Below are positions 35,769-45,500 of a stretch of 64,000 nt of DNA, piece by piece (positions within the stretch are counted from its first letter, which is position 1; each line of letters opens with the position of its first letter). The notes below the pieces were generated by a model, which was given only the letters and a program-made list of their open reading frames with translations, did not search any database and was not told the DNA's origin. The DNA lies in assembly GCA_946481075.1 (NCBI GenBank), contig CAMLMC010000001.1, forward strand, positions 1-64,000. The letters are read 5' to 3'. This DNA is from an uncultured Alphaproteobacteria bacterium. Lineage in GTDB: Bacteria; Pseudomonadota; Alphaproteobacteria; Micavibrionales; Micavibrionaceae. A program made the position numbers and the translations under genes.

Positions 35769-36311
35769 CTATTTCAGTTTTTCGGCGAAATTGATGAACC
35801 GGTCGACAAATCCCTGAAGGAATTTTTTTGTGTCTTCGTTGGTGACGTTTGATTGCTCGTCAAAAATGCCGTCTTTGTAGGTAAAATAAACTTCTCCCGG
35901 CAAAACGCTGCCGCCGATATCGCCCATGACGGCGCGCAAATGCTGTTGCACGGCCGCGGTGCCGATGGCGCCCGGTGTCGTGCCGGTGATGGCGATCGGC
36001 CGTTTCCATGCGCCTTGCCCCGATTTACGCGATCCCCAGTCGATCGCGTTTTTAAGGAGGGCGGGAATGGAGCGGTTATATTCCGGTGTTACCATCAATA
36101 CGGCGTCATTTTGGGAAACCGCCTCGCCGAAAGCAAGTGCTTGCGCAGGCGTGTCTTTTTCAAGGTCCTCATTGAACATGGGCAAGGCCGCGATATCAAT
36201 GAAATTGAAATTGGCCTTCCCTTGTCCGAGGTTGGCAAGGGCCTTTGCATATTTGCGGTTGATGGAATCTTTTCTGTTGCTGCCAACAATGACGGCGATG
36301 TTCAGGGTCAT
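35769..36311 (-). CDS. NADPH-dependent FMN reductase-like flavoprotein
   Basis: 180 aa. Flavodoxin-like fold of the ArsH/ChrR/YieF group: IAVIVGSNRKDSINRKYAKAL at the N-terminus for FMN phosphate, PMFNEDLE, VTPEYNRSIPALLKNAIDWG (the family signature) and AITGTTPGAIGTAAVQQHLR. Likely reduces quinones or other small acceptors with NAD(P)H. It begins 67 bases after the DUF484 gene and ends three bases before xerC, so all three are probably one operon. Confidence 0.9.
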   Translation of the reverse strand: MTLNIAVIVGSNRKDSINRKYAKALANLGQGKANFNFIDIAALPMFNEDLEKDTPAQALAFGEAVSQNDAVLMVTPEYNRSIPALLKNAIDWGSRKSGQGAWKRPIAITGTTPGAIGTAAVQQHLRAVMGDIGGSVLPGEVYFTYKDGIFDEQSNVTNEDTKKFLQGFVDRFINFAEKLK

Positions 36312-36378
36312 GATAAGTCCTTAAGCTTTGTGAATAATACCCCAGTCAACTAGGCCGCTTTTCCGTTTTGAAAAGCCC

Positions 36379-37086
36379 CTAACCGATGGAAAGCCACTGG
36401 CGGAACGCCCGTTCGACCACGCGGGCGAGGAAAAGAATCTGTTCTGTGCCCTGGTCTTCGTCGAACATTTCGGGATCGCGACTGCCAAAGGCGAGGATCG
36501 CAGGCGGGGTGTTCATCGAGATATCGACGCGCAGCAACGCCTGCGACTGGACGAGCGCGAACGCTCCGCCATAAATGGCTTCGATGCCGCTGATATTGGA
36601 CTGAAGAAGGGCGTCCTTACCGGCCATCCAACGGTCGATCGTGCCTGGCGGGACGATGCGTATGCCGGATGTGAGGACATGCGGGATATCATTGCCATTG
36701 GTTTCAACGACGAGGACGGCAATATCGGTGTCGAGCATCGTTGCCATATCGGCGGTAATGATTTCAATGAATTCATCGAACGTGCGGGCCTCTAAAAGGC
36801 GCAGGATAACGTTCTGGATGCGCTGCTGGTTGTTCATATTGGAGCGCGCGTTTTCAATGAGTGTGCGGGCCGTGCCCATCACGCGTTCCTTGTCGTTTTT
36901 GAGGCGCTCGATCATCGCGGACTGGAAATCCCGGACATTCTTGCCTTGCTCGCTTTTGGTCGGCGGGACCAGGTAATCATACGCTTCCGGATTGTCCTTC
37001 AGAAAGGACGGGTTATCCTTCAGGTAGAGGAGGATATCTTCGACGGTCAGATCTTTTTCTTTTTCCACTGCGGCCACATTCGACAT
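36379..37086 (-). CDS. DUF484 protein
   Basis: 235 aa, DUF484 family, with a GAF-like C-terminal half. N-terminal motif LTVEDILLYLKDNPSFLKDNP is diagnostic, followed by a coiled-coil helix (FQSAMIERLKNDKERVMG) and a sensory fold with LDTDIAVLVVE and ALVQSQALLRV, ending in LARVVERAFRQWLSIG. Often found upstream of xerC. Role not established. Confidence 0.9.
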   Translation of the reverse strand: MSNVAAVEKEKDLTVEDILLYLKDNPSFLKDNPEAYDYLVPPTKSEQGKNVRDFQSAMIERLKNDKERVMGTARTLIENARSNMNNQQRIQNVILRLLEARTFDEFIEIITADMATMLDTDIAVLVVETNGNDIPHVLTSGIRIVPPGTIDRWMAGKDALLQSNISGIEAIYGGAFALVQSQALLRVDISMNTPPAILAFGSRDPEMFDEDQGTEQILFLARVVERAFRQWLSIG

Positions 37087-37184
37087 GAATCAGGTTCCTT
37101 TTTTATGATTCTAACACGGGGATTCTGGCGGGTATAAGCCAAAAATCGCTTGATAAATTCCATAATTACAAATAGTTTTTCGTT

Positions 37185-37805
37185 ATGTTTGATGAAAAAA
37201 CTTTGCTGGATAAAGTTTGTACGTTGGCCTTCGTAAAGCCTGACGGTTCCCGTACGGGCGGGCAGGGCGTTCTGATCATGCCGGATATCGTGTTAACCGC
37301 ATGGCACGTTCTGGAAGATTTGCCTTTGGATGAAATTCGCGTAGAGCACGGTTCGGGAAAAATCGCCTCAATCGTGCGCGGGAAATATAGTCGTAAACAT
37401 CCGGCGCTTGATCTGGCGACTGTTGAAATTTCGCGGCCTCTTTGTAAATCGTCTTTCGCATTTGTAGGCGATAACGATGCTATGCGTGACGGCTGGCTTG
37501 TGACGAATTATACCGGCGATACAACCATACATCGCGCAGGCATTGATTTCCGCCTGGCTGCCTTTGACGCAGAACATCTCTATCCTGAAAAACGAAGTTT
37601 TATCTCGGATATAGCAACAAGGCCCGGATATTCTGGCTCTCCGGTATTTGACAGCCGCGGACGATTATCGTCTGTTGTGTCAGGTACCGTTTCGTATGCC
37701 ATTCGGGACACAGGTGAGCGGGTTAATGGCCACAGTCCTTATAATTTTGCCGGTCCTACCCCTACGCGCCTCGGCTGGTTCGTCCGGCAAGTTTTAGATA
37801 TTTAA
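37185..37805 (+). CDS. Trypsin-like serine protease without signal peptide
   Basis: 206 aa. Chymotrypsin-fold protease: GGQGVLIMPDIVLTAWHVLE with His41, PALDLATVEI with Asp76 and RPGYSGSPVFDSRGR with Ser150 (G-x-S-G-S-P). All three catalytic residues are in place. There is no signal peptide or TM helix, and no PDZ domain, unlike DegP. So it is either cytoplasmic or exported by a non-Sec route. It stands alone, divergent from DUF484. Confidence 0.82.
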   Translation: MFDEKTLLDKVCTLAFVKPDGSRTGGQGVLIMPDIVLTAWHVLEDLPLDEIRVEHGSGKIASIVRGKYSRKHPALDLATVEISRPLCKSSFAFVGDNDAMRDGWLVTNYTGDTTIHRAGIDFRLAAFDAEHLYPEKRSFISDIATRPGYSGSPVFDSRGRLSSVVSGTVSYAIRDTGERVNGHSPYNFAGPTPTRLGWFVRQVLDI

Positions 37806-37897
37806 CGGGTATTTTTGGCAATAAACATCTTTTCAAGCTACCCCTTTCTATGCATTAGTTATTTATCATCTAAGTTTGCTAAGTGGGGGAATAACCT

Positions 37898-38638
37898 GTG
37901 TCCGTTGACGTTTCCGATTGGACAGCGCGAAAAAAGTTGAAATACAGCCTGCTGCGACGCGCGGTAAGGCAAAATCGTGGTGGTGAGGTAATCCTGCTCA
38001 TGCAATGGCGCATGGCGATGGAACGCCATAAAAACAAGGAAGGCGCACAGGAGGCACAAGACTTTGAAGCCGAAAACGCTGGGCAGCCGCGTGCGCTTCG
38101 CGCTCTGAACCTGATCTCTAAAAACATGGGCCTGTCGACAATCTACAAGGATACTATCGCTCAGCCCGGGCAAAAGCAGCCATCAAAAGAAATTTATTAT
38201 ATCAAGCCGGGTTTCGTTGATCGCGCGTATGATAGGGCCTGGCGCGAACCGGACTATCTGCCTGTCGTAAATAGGCTCAATCAAATCCCCGCAACCGAAC
38301 GCTGCGCCATTTCTATCACCCGTCTACAGGGTCTGCTTTATGATCAAACGGCGGATAACATCGTGATGCGTTCGATTCTTCTGCAGGATCGTAACGATAA
38401 GGCGCTTGAACAATTCAAACGTATGAAGCTTGCAAGTCATGACGGGATAGACCGCACGAAATTGCAAGAGGAGGAGACTGCCATGCAAAAGGCAGCCTAC
38501 AATGACAATGAAGAGGCCATGGATGTTGACGCATATGTATCTCAAATCATCGAAAATTATTTTGATGACGATCCGGAAAATGATACGGCGCCGGATGACC
38601 TGACCGTGATCGGTGCGCATTACAAATATACCATGTAA
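37898..38638 (+). CDS. Hypothetical protein
   Basis: 246 aa from a GTG with GTGGGGGA eight bases upstream. Basic N-terminal helix (TARKKLKYSLLRRAVRQNRG), central part with IYKDTIAQPGQKQPSKEI, then a strongly acidic C-terminus (EEETAMQKAA, YFDDDPENDTAPDD). Soluble; not recognised. It is followed by a clean terminator. Confidence 0.68.
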   Translation: MSVDVSDWTARKKLKYSLLRRAVRQNRGGEVILLMQWRMAMERHKNKEGAQEAQDFEAENAGQPRALRALNLISKNMGLSTIYKDTIAQPGQKQPSKEIYYIKPGFVDRAYDRAWREPDYLPVVNRLNQIPATERCAISITRLQGLLYDQTADNIVMRSILLQDRNDKALEQFKRMKLASHDGIDRTKLQEEETAMQKAAYNDNEEAMDVDAYVSQIIENYFDDDPENDTAPDDLTVIGAHYKYTM

Positions 38639-38668
38639 AAAATCCCCGCAGAGAGCGGGGATTTTAAT
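38637..38668. terminator. Bidirectional terminator
   Basis: AAAATCCCCGC, loop AGAGA, GCGGGGATTTT: an 11-bp perfect stem between the gene ending at 38638 and the convergent transaldolase gene. Confidence 0.92.
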
Positions 38669-38686
38669 TTGTATACCGTGTAATCC

Positions 38687-39343
38687 TTACAGGATCGACT
38701 GGCCTGTTTTTTTCCAGTCATCGACAAAGGTCGCAAGGCCCTTGTCGGTCAGCGGGTGGTTGTAAAGCTGCTTGATGACCGATGGTGGGCACGTCACAAC
38801 GTCTGCACCCATTTTGGCGGATTCGATAATGTGCATCGGGTGGCGGACGGAGGCGACCAGAACTTCGGTATAGAATTCCGGATAATTGTTATAGATCGTC
38901 ACGATGTCGGCGATGAGGCCCATGCCGTCATGGGCAAGATCATCCAGACGGCCAACGAAAGGCGATACGAATGTCGCACCGGCCTTGGCAGCGAGGATCG
39001 CTTGGGCAGGCGAAAAGCAAAGCGTGACATTGACCATGCGGCCTTCGTCGGACATTTCCTTACAGACTTTCAAACCTGCCGGCGTCAGGGGAACCTTGAT
39101 CGCGACATGGTCGGCAATTTCCGCCAGGCGGCGGGCTTCCTTGATCATCGTTTCATAATCGGTGCTGGCGACTTCTGCGGAAACGGGGCCATCGACCACG
39201 GCGCAGATTTCTTCGATCAGCGGAATGAACTGTTTGCCGGATTTGGCGATCAATGTGGGGTTGGTGGTTACACCATCGAGCAGGCCTGTTGCGGCCAGGT
39301 CCTTGATTTCGTTGATATCGGCGGTGTCGACAAAGAATTTCAT
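38687..39343 (-). CDS. tal: Transaldolase / fructose-6-phosphate aldolase-like protein
   Basis: 218 aa, the short class-I transaldolase family (MipB/TalC). [13 protein letters not shown] at the N-terminus, [16 protein letters not shown], the Schiff-base Lys83 in [30 protein letters not shown] and [11 protein letters not shown]. Transfers dihydroxyacetone units in the non-oxidative pentose phosphate pathway. Family members differ in transaldolase or aldolase activity; the sequence alone does not decide. In alphaproteobacteria this gene is often near priA, as here. Confidence 0.93.
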   Translation of the reverse strand: MKFFVDTADINEIKDLAATGLLDGVTTNPTLIAKSGKQFIPLIEEICAVVDGPVSAEVASTDYETMIKEARRLAEIADHVAIKVPLTPAGLKVCKEMSDEGRMVNVTLCFSPAQAILAAKAGATFVSPFVGRLDDLAHDGMGLIADIVTIYNNYPEFYTEVLVASVRHPMHIIESAKMGADVVTCPPSVIKQLYNHPLTDKGLATFVDDWKKTGQSIL

Positions 39344-39429
39344 GGTTTTGCGTCCTTGGTTTCAAAGGGTGGATGTCGTGCCCTAGTCCTATCGCCACCG
39401 TCCCAAAAGGGCAAGGGGAAACAGGATGC

Positions 39430-40224
39430 TTAACCCAGATTCAGGGGGATGCCCTCGAAAGGTTCTGTGGGGCGCTTTTGAGAAATCAGGGCCTGTTGGT
39501 GGTAATCCTGTCCGATCTGCGGGTTCTCGGTGAAAAAGCGCGATAGCCTGCTGTAAAAATGCCGTGTGGCGCTTGCTGGATCGGAAATGAAAACGGCATG
39601 CGCATTGGTTTTTACAGGCGGGGTAGGAACATCGATACGCTGTCTTTGTGCCACGCGATAGTTTGCCAGGGCCTCGTTCGGGGGCGTCAGGTCGGCAACC
39701 GTCATCATTTTTTCCTGTGCTTCCAGCAATTCTGCTCGGTGAAGTTCAAAGTAGCTGCGTGCATCATCATAATATCGGCACGCGCGGGTATCCCGCGGAA
39801 TCATGTGCGCGACATTGTCGTTCGTCGTAAACCAGCGGCGGGACCGGGTGCGTAGGTATTTTTCGGTTTCCAGCAGGAAGGGCTGATAATGCCAGATATT
39901 GCCAATCACTGTTTTCTCGACATAGACGTCATGGCTATCAACATTTTGTTCGCGCAAGATGCTCGCTACAATAAACAATGTGTCGCCCAGTCTTTCCATT
40001 TGTTGCCTGTCTTCGCTGCTGGCGGCGGCGGTGGCGCTTTCCCGTATCCATTCTGCCATCTGTAGCCATCCGGCAGTGGGAGCATCGCCCTGCACAATAA
40101 TGTCACTGATGGCTTCATGAAAAAACGCGACGGGGATGCGGTAGTGATCGCGCAGTAAGGCTTGTTGCTTGGATTCCTGCGTCTGGAAAAATCGAAATAA
40201 CGCAGATAGGCTTTTAAAATTCAT
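39430..40224 (-). CDS. Hypothetical protein
   Basis: 264 aa, soluble, rich in Arg, Gln and aromatic residues, mostly helical. Landmarks: TAGWLQMAEWIRESATAA, ERLGDTLFIVASILREQ, YFELHRAELLEAQEKMM and a C-terminal HFYSRLSRFFTENP. No signal, TM or known motif. Between transaldolase and priA, divergent from priA. Confidence 0.68.
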   Translation of the reverse strand: MNFKSLSALFRFFQTQESKQQALLRDHYRIPVAFFHEAISDIIVQGDAPTAGWLQMAEWIRESATAAASSEDRQQMERLGDTLFIVASILREQNVDSHDVYVEKTVIGNIWHYQPFLLETEKYLRTRSRRWFTTNDNVAHMIPRDTRACRYYDDARSYFELHRAELLEAQEKMMTVADLTPPNEALANYRVAQRQRIDVPTPPVKTNAHAVFISDPASATRHFYSRLSRFFTENPQIGQDYHQQALISQKRPTEPFEGIPLNLG

Positions 40225-40316
40225 GGTTACTCTCTTCGTCCGTCCGTTTTCATTTGTACGGTAGTATGTTATTCGAACCTATTAAGGACACAGCACGCTA
40301 ACGGCAAATTAAAGTT

Positions 40317-42491
40317 ATGTCAATAAAGACGGTTTTGGTGCCATATCCCGTTGACCGGGCTTACGATTATGCCGTGCCGGAAGGGCTGGATGTCGCAGAC
40401 GGCGATTACGTGATCGTGCCGCTTGGCGCGCGCAACGTCATTGGTGTTGTCTGGGGCGATGGCGGGACGGAAAAGGTCAAACCCGGTAAAATCAAAGATA
40501 TCGTTTCAAAATATGATATACCGCCGATGAACGCGGCGCAGCGGAAATTTATCGACTGGTCCGCGCATTACACGATGAGCGCGCTCGGTTCGTTCTTGAA
40601 ATTGTCGCTCAGCGTGCCATCTGCCATGGAGCCCCCACGTCAGATCAAGGCGTATCGTTCTGCCGGAAAACAACTCGGCGAAGGCGAATCTCTCTCTCCC
40701 AAACACAAATCTATTATGGACATCGCCGCAGATGGCCTTGCCCGCCGTGCTTCCGAACTGGCGCGGGAAGCGGGCGTTACACCATCGGTTATCAAAACCC
40801 TTACTGACAAGGGGCTTCTTGTCGAAACGCATCTTGAAGAGCCTCCACCGTGCCGTCGCCCTGATTGGAATGCGGGAGGTGCGACATTGACAGATGCACA
40901 GCGTAAGGCCGCTGACCACCTCATCCTTGCGGTGGAAAAGCATCAGTTTAGCGCGACACTGCTCGACGGGGTCACAGGTTCGGGTAAAACCGAAGTATAT
41001 TTTGAAGCTGTGGCGGCGGCGCTGGAACAAGGCAAGCAAGCCCTGATTTTGCTACCTGAAATCGCGCTGTCAAATGCATTTCTGTCGCGGTTTAAAGACC
41101 GTTTTGGTTGTGCGCCCGCGCTCTGGCATTCGTCTCTCTCCGACCATCAGCGCAAAGTCACTTGGCGCGGGGTGGCGAGCGGTGAAAGCCGCGTGGTTGT
41201 GGGTGCGCGTTCTGCGCTGTTTCTTCCCTATAAGGATCTTGGGCTGATCATCGTCGATGAAGAACACGATCCTGCCTATAAACAGGAAGAGGGCGTAATC
41301 TACAATGCGCGTGATCTTGCCGTTGTTCGTGCCTCCATGGGAAAAATTCCCGTGGCCCTTGTGTCTGCAACGCCATCATTGGAAACCATGCAGAATGTCT
41401 GGCTTGGTAAATATCATCATTGCCATTTGCCCGATCGCCATGGCGGCGCCGGTATGCCGGATATCCATCTGGTCGATTTGCGCCGCGATAAGCCGGACAA
41501 ACAGAAATTTATCGCGCCTTCGCTCGTAAAGGCGATGGAAAAAACCTTGAATGACGATAACGGTCAGGTATTGCTATTCCTCAACCGCCGCGGCTATGCA
41601 CCGCTCACGCTTTGCCGCACCTGCGGTCATCGTTTTGAATGCCCGCGCTGCACGGCGTGGCTGATCGAGCACCGTAAATCCGGCAAACTTCACTGTCATC
41701 ATTGCGGGTTCGATATGAAGGTGCCGGATAAATGCCCGTCCTGTAATGAGGAAGATTCTTTGGCCGCCTGCGGTCCCGGCGTCGAAAGGATTTTGGAAGA
41801 GGTGAAAGAACTCTTCCCAGAAAAAATCACCAAGATACTTTCCAGCGATACGGCGCAGACGCATGAACAACTCCGCTCTATGCTTGCCGATATCCGCGAC
41901 CACAAGGTCGATATCATCATCGGAACACAGATTATCGCGAAGGGCCATCACTTTCCAAAGCTGACTTGCGTGGGTATTATCGATGGAGATCTAGGCCTTA
42001 CGGGGGGGGATCTCCGCGCTTCCGAACGCACGTTCCAGCTACTCCATCAGGTTGCGGGGCGCGCGGGGCGAGAGGAAGAAAAGGGCCATGTCTACATCCA
42101 GACCTTCGACTCTGAAAGCCGCGTTATGCAGGCGCTGAGCTCTGGCGGACGCGATGAATTTCTGGAGGTGGAGGCAGGCGCAAGGGAGGCCGCGAATATG
42201 CCGCCGTTTTCCCGTCTGGCCGGAATTATCGTGTCCGGCCGCGATGAAGCGATGGTGGTGGATGCCTCGCGCAAGCTCGGCATGGCGGCGCCGCATGGAA
42301 CGGGTCTGCAAACGCTGGGGCCGGCCGACGCACCGATGTATAAATTACGGGGCCGGTTCCGTCGCCGTCTTCTGGTCCGCGCCGACAAGACCCTTGATAT
42401 ACAAAAAACTATTGCCCATTGGATTTCTTCGGTAAAGCTACCCACTGCAATCAAGGTTCAAATCGATATAGACCCGCAGAGCTTCTTTTAA
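40317..42491 (+). CDS. priA: Primosomal protein N', replication restart helicase
   Basis: 724 aa. Superfamily-2 helicase that restarts stalled forks. N-terminal 3'-DNA-end-binding domain, Walker A LDGVTGSGKTEVYFEA, Walker B LIIVDEEHDPAYKQ, a zinc module with eight cysteines (CRTCGHRFECPRC, then CHHCGFD and KCPSC), LNRRGYAP, GTQIIAKGHHFP, DLRASERTFQLLHQVAGRAGR. Complete. The TraX-family gene begins one base after its stop. Confidence 0.97.
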   Translation: MSIKTVLVPYPVDRAYDYAVPEGLDVADGDYVIVPLGARNVIGVVWGDGGTEKVKPGKIKDIVSKYDIPPMNAAQRKFIDWSAHYTMSALGSFLKLSLSVPSAMEPPRQIKAYRSAGKQLGEGESLSPKHKSIMDIAADGLARRASELAREAGVTPSVIKTLTDKGLLVETHLEEPPPCRRPDWNAGGATLTDAQRKAADHLILAVEKHQFSATLLDGVTGSGKTEVYFEAVAAALEQGKQALILLPEIALSNAFLSRFKDRFGCAPALWHSSLSDHQRKVTWRGVASGESRVVVGARSALFLPYKDLGLIIVDEEHDPAYKQEEGVIYNARDLAVVRASMGKIPVALVSATPSLETMQNVWLGKYHHCHLPDRHGGAGMPDIHLVDLRRDKPDKQKFIAPSLVKAMEKTLNDDNGQVLLFLNRRGYAPLTLCRTCGHRFECPRCTAWLIEHRKSGKLHCHHCGFDMKVPDKCPSCNEEDSLAACGPGVERILEEVKELFPEKITKILSSDTAQTHEQLRSMLADIRDHKVDIIIGTQIIAKGHHFPKLTCVGIIDGDLGLTGGDLRASERTFQLLHQVAGRAGREEEKGHVYIQTFDSESRVMQALSSGGRDEFLEVEAGAREAANMPPFSRLAGIIVSGRDEAMVVDASRKLGMAAPHGTGLQTLGPADAPMYKLRGRFRRRLLVRADKTLDIQKTIAHWISSVKLPTAIKVQIDIDPQSFF

Positions 42492-42492
42492 T

Positions 42493-43299
42493 ATGACACG
42501 CGCGCAAACCAGCAATCTGACCTCGTATGACTTCGTGAAATTCACGGCGCTCGCGTTGATGATCGTCGATCACATCGGTTATTTCTTTTATCCGGATGAA
42601 ATGTGGCTGCGGGCTGTTGGCCGCTTGTCCGCGCCTATGTGGCTATTCCTTATCGGTTATGCCCGTTCGCGCGATTTGCCATGGCAGATGTGGGCAGGGA
42701 CGGTTCTTCTGATGCTGGTGAATTACAGCGTGGGAAAAGATATCCTGCCTGTCTATATTATAGGCTCGATGTTGTTGTTCCGTATCATTCTTGACCCCGT
42801 CATGAATTTTATACGGCGTGATACGAAATCTCTATATCCTCTGACGGCTGTTTTGTTTGCTCTCACGGCCCTTACTGCGCCTCTGTTCGAATACGGTGCC
42901 GAAGGCTTCATTGTTGTGATGGCGGGCTATATCTGCCGCAATAAAGAGGAAATGGGCTTTGGTTCAAACCGCATTGCCCTCTATATGATCACGGCTGCGG
43001 CCGCACATCTGGCTTCGGTTTATCTATTTTTCTTCGGCAGCGATTTTTCGCCTGTGCATTATATATTTGTCGCGCTCGGTCTGGTGGTGATCATGCTGGG
43101 CCTGTCCCGGTTTAGGCCGGCCGAGTACCCGGGTCTGACACAAAATCTTCCGTATCTTTTAATCGCCTTCGTGCAATTTTGCGGTCGCCGAACGCTGGAA
43201 ATCTATGTCGTCCATCTCGCCGCTTTCCATCTGATCGCGGCCTATAGCGGCGATGAACGGTTCAGGTTCATTAGGATTATTTCTCAACTCTGGTCTTAG
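42493..43299 (+). CDS. TraX-family membrane protein
   Basis: 268 aa, multi-spanning membrane protein. N-terminal TraX signature: YDFVKFTALALMIVDHIGYF, then RAVGRLSAPMWLFLIGYA. Around eight hydrophobic segments follow. F-plasmid TraX N-acetylates pilin; chromosomal homologues are acyl-/acetyltransferase-like and mostly uncharacterised. Starts one base after priA, so co-transcribed. Its end overlaps the convergent gene by 23 bases. Confidence 0.87.
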   Translation: MTRAQTSNLTSYDFVKFTALALMIVDHIGYFFYPDEMWLRAVGRLSAPMWLFLIGYARSRDLPWQMWAGTVLLMLVNYSVGKDILPVYIIGSMLLFRIILDPVMNFIRRDTKSLYPLTAVLFALTALTAPLFEYGAEGFIVVMAGYICRNKEEMGFGSNRIALYMITAAAAHLASVYLFFFGSDFSPVHYIFVALGLVVIMLGLSRFRPAEYPGLTQNLPYLLIAFVQFCGRRTLEIYVVHLAAFHLIAAYSGDERFRFIRIISQLWS

Positions 43300-44719
43300 G
43301 CCGGTCATAATAGGACGTATTCTTATTGTCGGTATATATCGTCCGCTCATTCTCATCTGCGCGATGGTGGTAAATATACATGACGTTCTGGCGCTGTTGC
43401 GTGTCCCATCCATTATATTGGCCGACAATATGGCGGGACATCAGAGGATAGACCGACCGCATGGTGGTATCGAGATTTTTAGCGAAGTCATCGCCGAAGG
43501 CGGGATTCAGAACAAAATTGCATACGACAATTCCGTCATCCTTCAGGCGGTTTTTAACGCGGGCAAAGAAATCCTGCGTTACGAGGTTTTCCGGCAGTGT
43601 AGTATCGCCCTGAAACGCGTCTATAACAATCAGGTCGAATTTCTCGCCTTTTTCGATGACAAAGGATTCCGCGGGCACCGGATGGAATATCTGGTTTTCG
43701 TTCAGGGGACGATCCAGAAAATCCTTTTCGGCAATTTCTTTTAATTGTGGGTCGATGTCGACGTAATGATATGTGTTGATGGGGTCGTCAAGCCCCAGTG
43801 TAAAACCGCCCGCGCCGATGACCAGAACCTTGATCGGCTCCGCATCACTCCATCGCGAATAGATAAAATTGTTTTCGATGAAATCGATATAATCATGCTT
43901 CTTCTTCGTTTCCGGGTCATAATAGGAATCCGAATTGCGGTTCAGCGACAAAATACGCGTGTCGTCGGTTGATGATTTCAAAACTGTCACCACATTATAC
44001 TGGTTATTGGCGATGACGTTGATGGATCTCATCGCAGCGCCTGTGTTGGCCGCGATGCCGATGACCATGATGGTGAACATTCCGGCCCACAGGGCGATAT
44101 GCCTGCGGCGGGCGAGAAGGGCAAAGAGAGCGGCCAGCAAAACGAAATTGAGGGCCGCCGTATAGTGCACGCCTATGGTTGCCATCAGGACAAGGGTGGA
44201 AAAACACGCGCCAAGGAATGATCCGATGGTCGAGAAGAACAGGATTTTTCCGGTAATCCGGGAAAGTCTTTGCCGTCCGAAATAGTGGCTAATAAGGGGG
44301 ATGGTCTGGCCCAGCAGGAAAACGGGGACGACAAGGAAAAGAAGAGAATAAAGTACGGCGAGCGCCAACCGGTGCCCGATTCCCCAATTCATAAGGCTTT
44401 CCATGAAGATGGAGAGTAAAAGATAGGAAATGCCGACCAGTAAAAAGGCGGCGGAGACAACGATGTTGGTGGTCAGACGGCCTCGCACCGTGACCCATTT
44501 CCCGAAGATATTCCGATGAGGGCGAAATTTGCCCCCGAAATAGTAACCGAAGGAAAGGGGGAGGAGCACGGCTGCGATAATGACCGACACTATATCTGTT
44601 CCACTGCCGATGAAGGGCATGGTGACGCGTATGGCCAGAAGTTCGGAAGAAAGGACGACATAACCCTCAATTATAATTATGGTAAATATCGCTATAAGGG
44701 CTCGCTGGGTAAGGGGCAT
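43277..44719 (-). CDS. Membrane-fused spermidine synthase-like protein
   Basis: 480 aa from the ATG at 44717-44719, with AGGAC upstream; the longer frame runs into the atp leader. The N-terminal half has about seven or eight transmembrane helices (SSELLAIRVTMPFIGSG, GYYFGGKF, LLGQTIPLISHYFG, STIGSFLGACFSTLVL). The C-terminal half is an SAM/aminopropyltransferase-like Rossmann domain: VLVIGAGGFTLGL, HYVDIDPQL, FDLIVIDAFQGDTTLPENLVT. Resembles the fused MFS/spermidine-synthase family; whether it makes a polyamine is unknown. Divergent from atpH. Confidence 0.82.
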   Translation of the reverse strand: MPLTQRALIAIFTIIIIEGYVVLSSELLAIRVTMPFIGSGTDIVSVIIAAVLLPLSFGYYFGGKFRPHRNIFGKWVTVRGRLTTNIVVSAAFLLVGISYLLLSIFMESLMNWGIGHRLALAVLYSLLFLVVPVFLLGQTIPLISHYFGRQRLSRITGKILFFSTIGSFLGACFSTLVLMATIGVHYTAALNFVLLAALFALLARRRHIALWAGMFTIMVIGIAANTGAAMRSINVIANNQYNVVTVLKSSTDDTRILSLNRNSDSYYDPETKKKHDYIDFIENNFIYSRWSDAEPIKVLVIGAGGFTLGLDDPINTYHYVDIDPQLKEIAEKDFLDRPLNENQIFHPVPAESFVIEKGEKFDLIVIDAFQGDTTLPENLVTQDFFARVKNRLKDDGIVVCNFVLNPAFGDDFAKNLDTTMRSVYPLMSRHIVGQYNGWDTQQRQNVMYIYHHRADENERTIYTDNKNTSYYDRPKTRVEK

Positions 44720-44821
44720 AATAATTGTCCTGAAATCCTTTTTGAAACGGCTTTGGCGTACGCTTGTCCAGTATCGCCGCTCGGCGGCAGAATTCCAGCG
44801 TTTTTTACCTCTCATAAACGC

Positions 44822-44850
44822 TTGCACACCCTGTTCTGCCGTGCTATCGA
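44822..44850 (+). promoter_or_regulatory. Possible atp operon promoter
   Basis: TTGCAC and TATCGA lie 17 bases apart, ending about 40 bases before the atpH start. Weak -10; found by eye. Confidence 0.35.
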
Positions 44851-44888
44851 AAGCGCAACATTTAACACCTATATTTAAAGGGACATGC

Positions 44889-45458
44889 GTGGCTTCTAAT
44901 AATAGATCCTCAGGCACTGCCGCCTTACGGTACGCTTCGGCCCTCGTCGATTTGGCGATGGAGCAGGGGGCGGTTCAAACCGTTGAAAAAGATGTGACCG
45001 AACTTCGGTCCATGATCGAATCTTCCCAAGATCTCAAGGCGTTGCTTCGCTCTCCTTTGGTGAAAGCCGATGCTGCATCTGCCGCCCTGACCGCTCTGGC
45101 TGATGAGGCAAAGTTCAGCGCCTTGACCAAGAATTTCCTGTTGACGCTGGCCGCGAACCGCCGCCTGGCCGAAACGGACACCATCCTGAAATCCGTTCAG
45201 GACACGATCGCGGCGAGCCGCGGTGAAGTGAAGGCGGATGTCGAATCGGCAGTAGAACTGTCCGCCGCACAGAAAAAGGAACTGGAAGGCACCCTCTCCA
45301 AAACGGTGGGGCGTCCGGTTTCCGTGTCGGTCAAGGTGAATGCGGATCTGATCGGTGGCCTCGTCGTCACGCTTGGTTCCCTGCAAATTGACGATAGCGT
45401 GAAGAGCAAGCTGGACCGCCTGTCCCGCGCGATGAAATACAGCCGCGATGCCGCGTAA
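44889..45458 (+). CDS. atpH: F1 ATP synthase delta subunit
   Basis: 189 aa from a GTG; AAAGGGA lies six bases upstream and an out-of-frame ATG just before it does not open this frame. Links F1 to the peripheral stalk. Family motifs: LRYASALVDLAMEQG, TKNFLLTLAANRRL, and the C-terminal VKVNADLIGGLVVTLGSLQIDDSVKSKL, cited as landmarks at about 147-174. First of the F1 operon; the F0 genes are not in the window, as normal for alphaproteobacteria. Confidence 0.95.
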   Translation: MASNNRSSGTAALRYASALVDLAMEQGAVQTVEKDVTELRSMIESSQDLKALLRSPLVKADAASAALTALADEAKFSALTKNFLLTLAANRRLAETDTILKSVQDTIAASRGEVKADVESAVELSAAQKKELEGTLSKTVGRPVSVSVKVNADLIGGLVVTLGSLQIDDSVKSKLDRLSRAMKYSRDAA

Positions 45459-45500
45459 TTAACAAACACGATACGAATACGATTTTTAAAAGAGGAAAAA

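Noticed and set aside
44720..44917. Extension of the spermidine-synthase-like protein by 66 codons
   Set aside because: Would overlap the atpH start and its leader; the ATG at 44719 has its own ribosome site and directly precedes the first TM helix.
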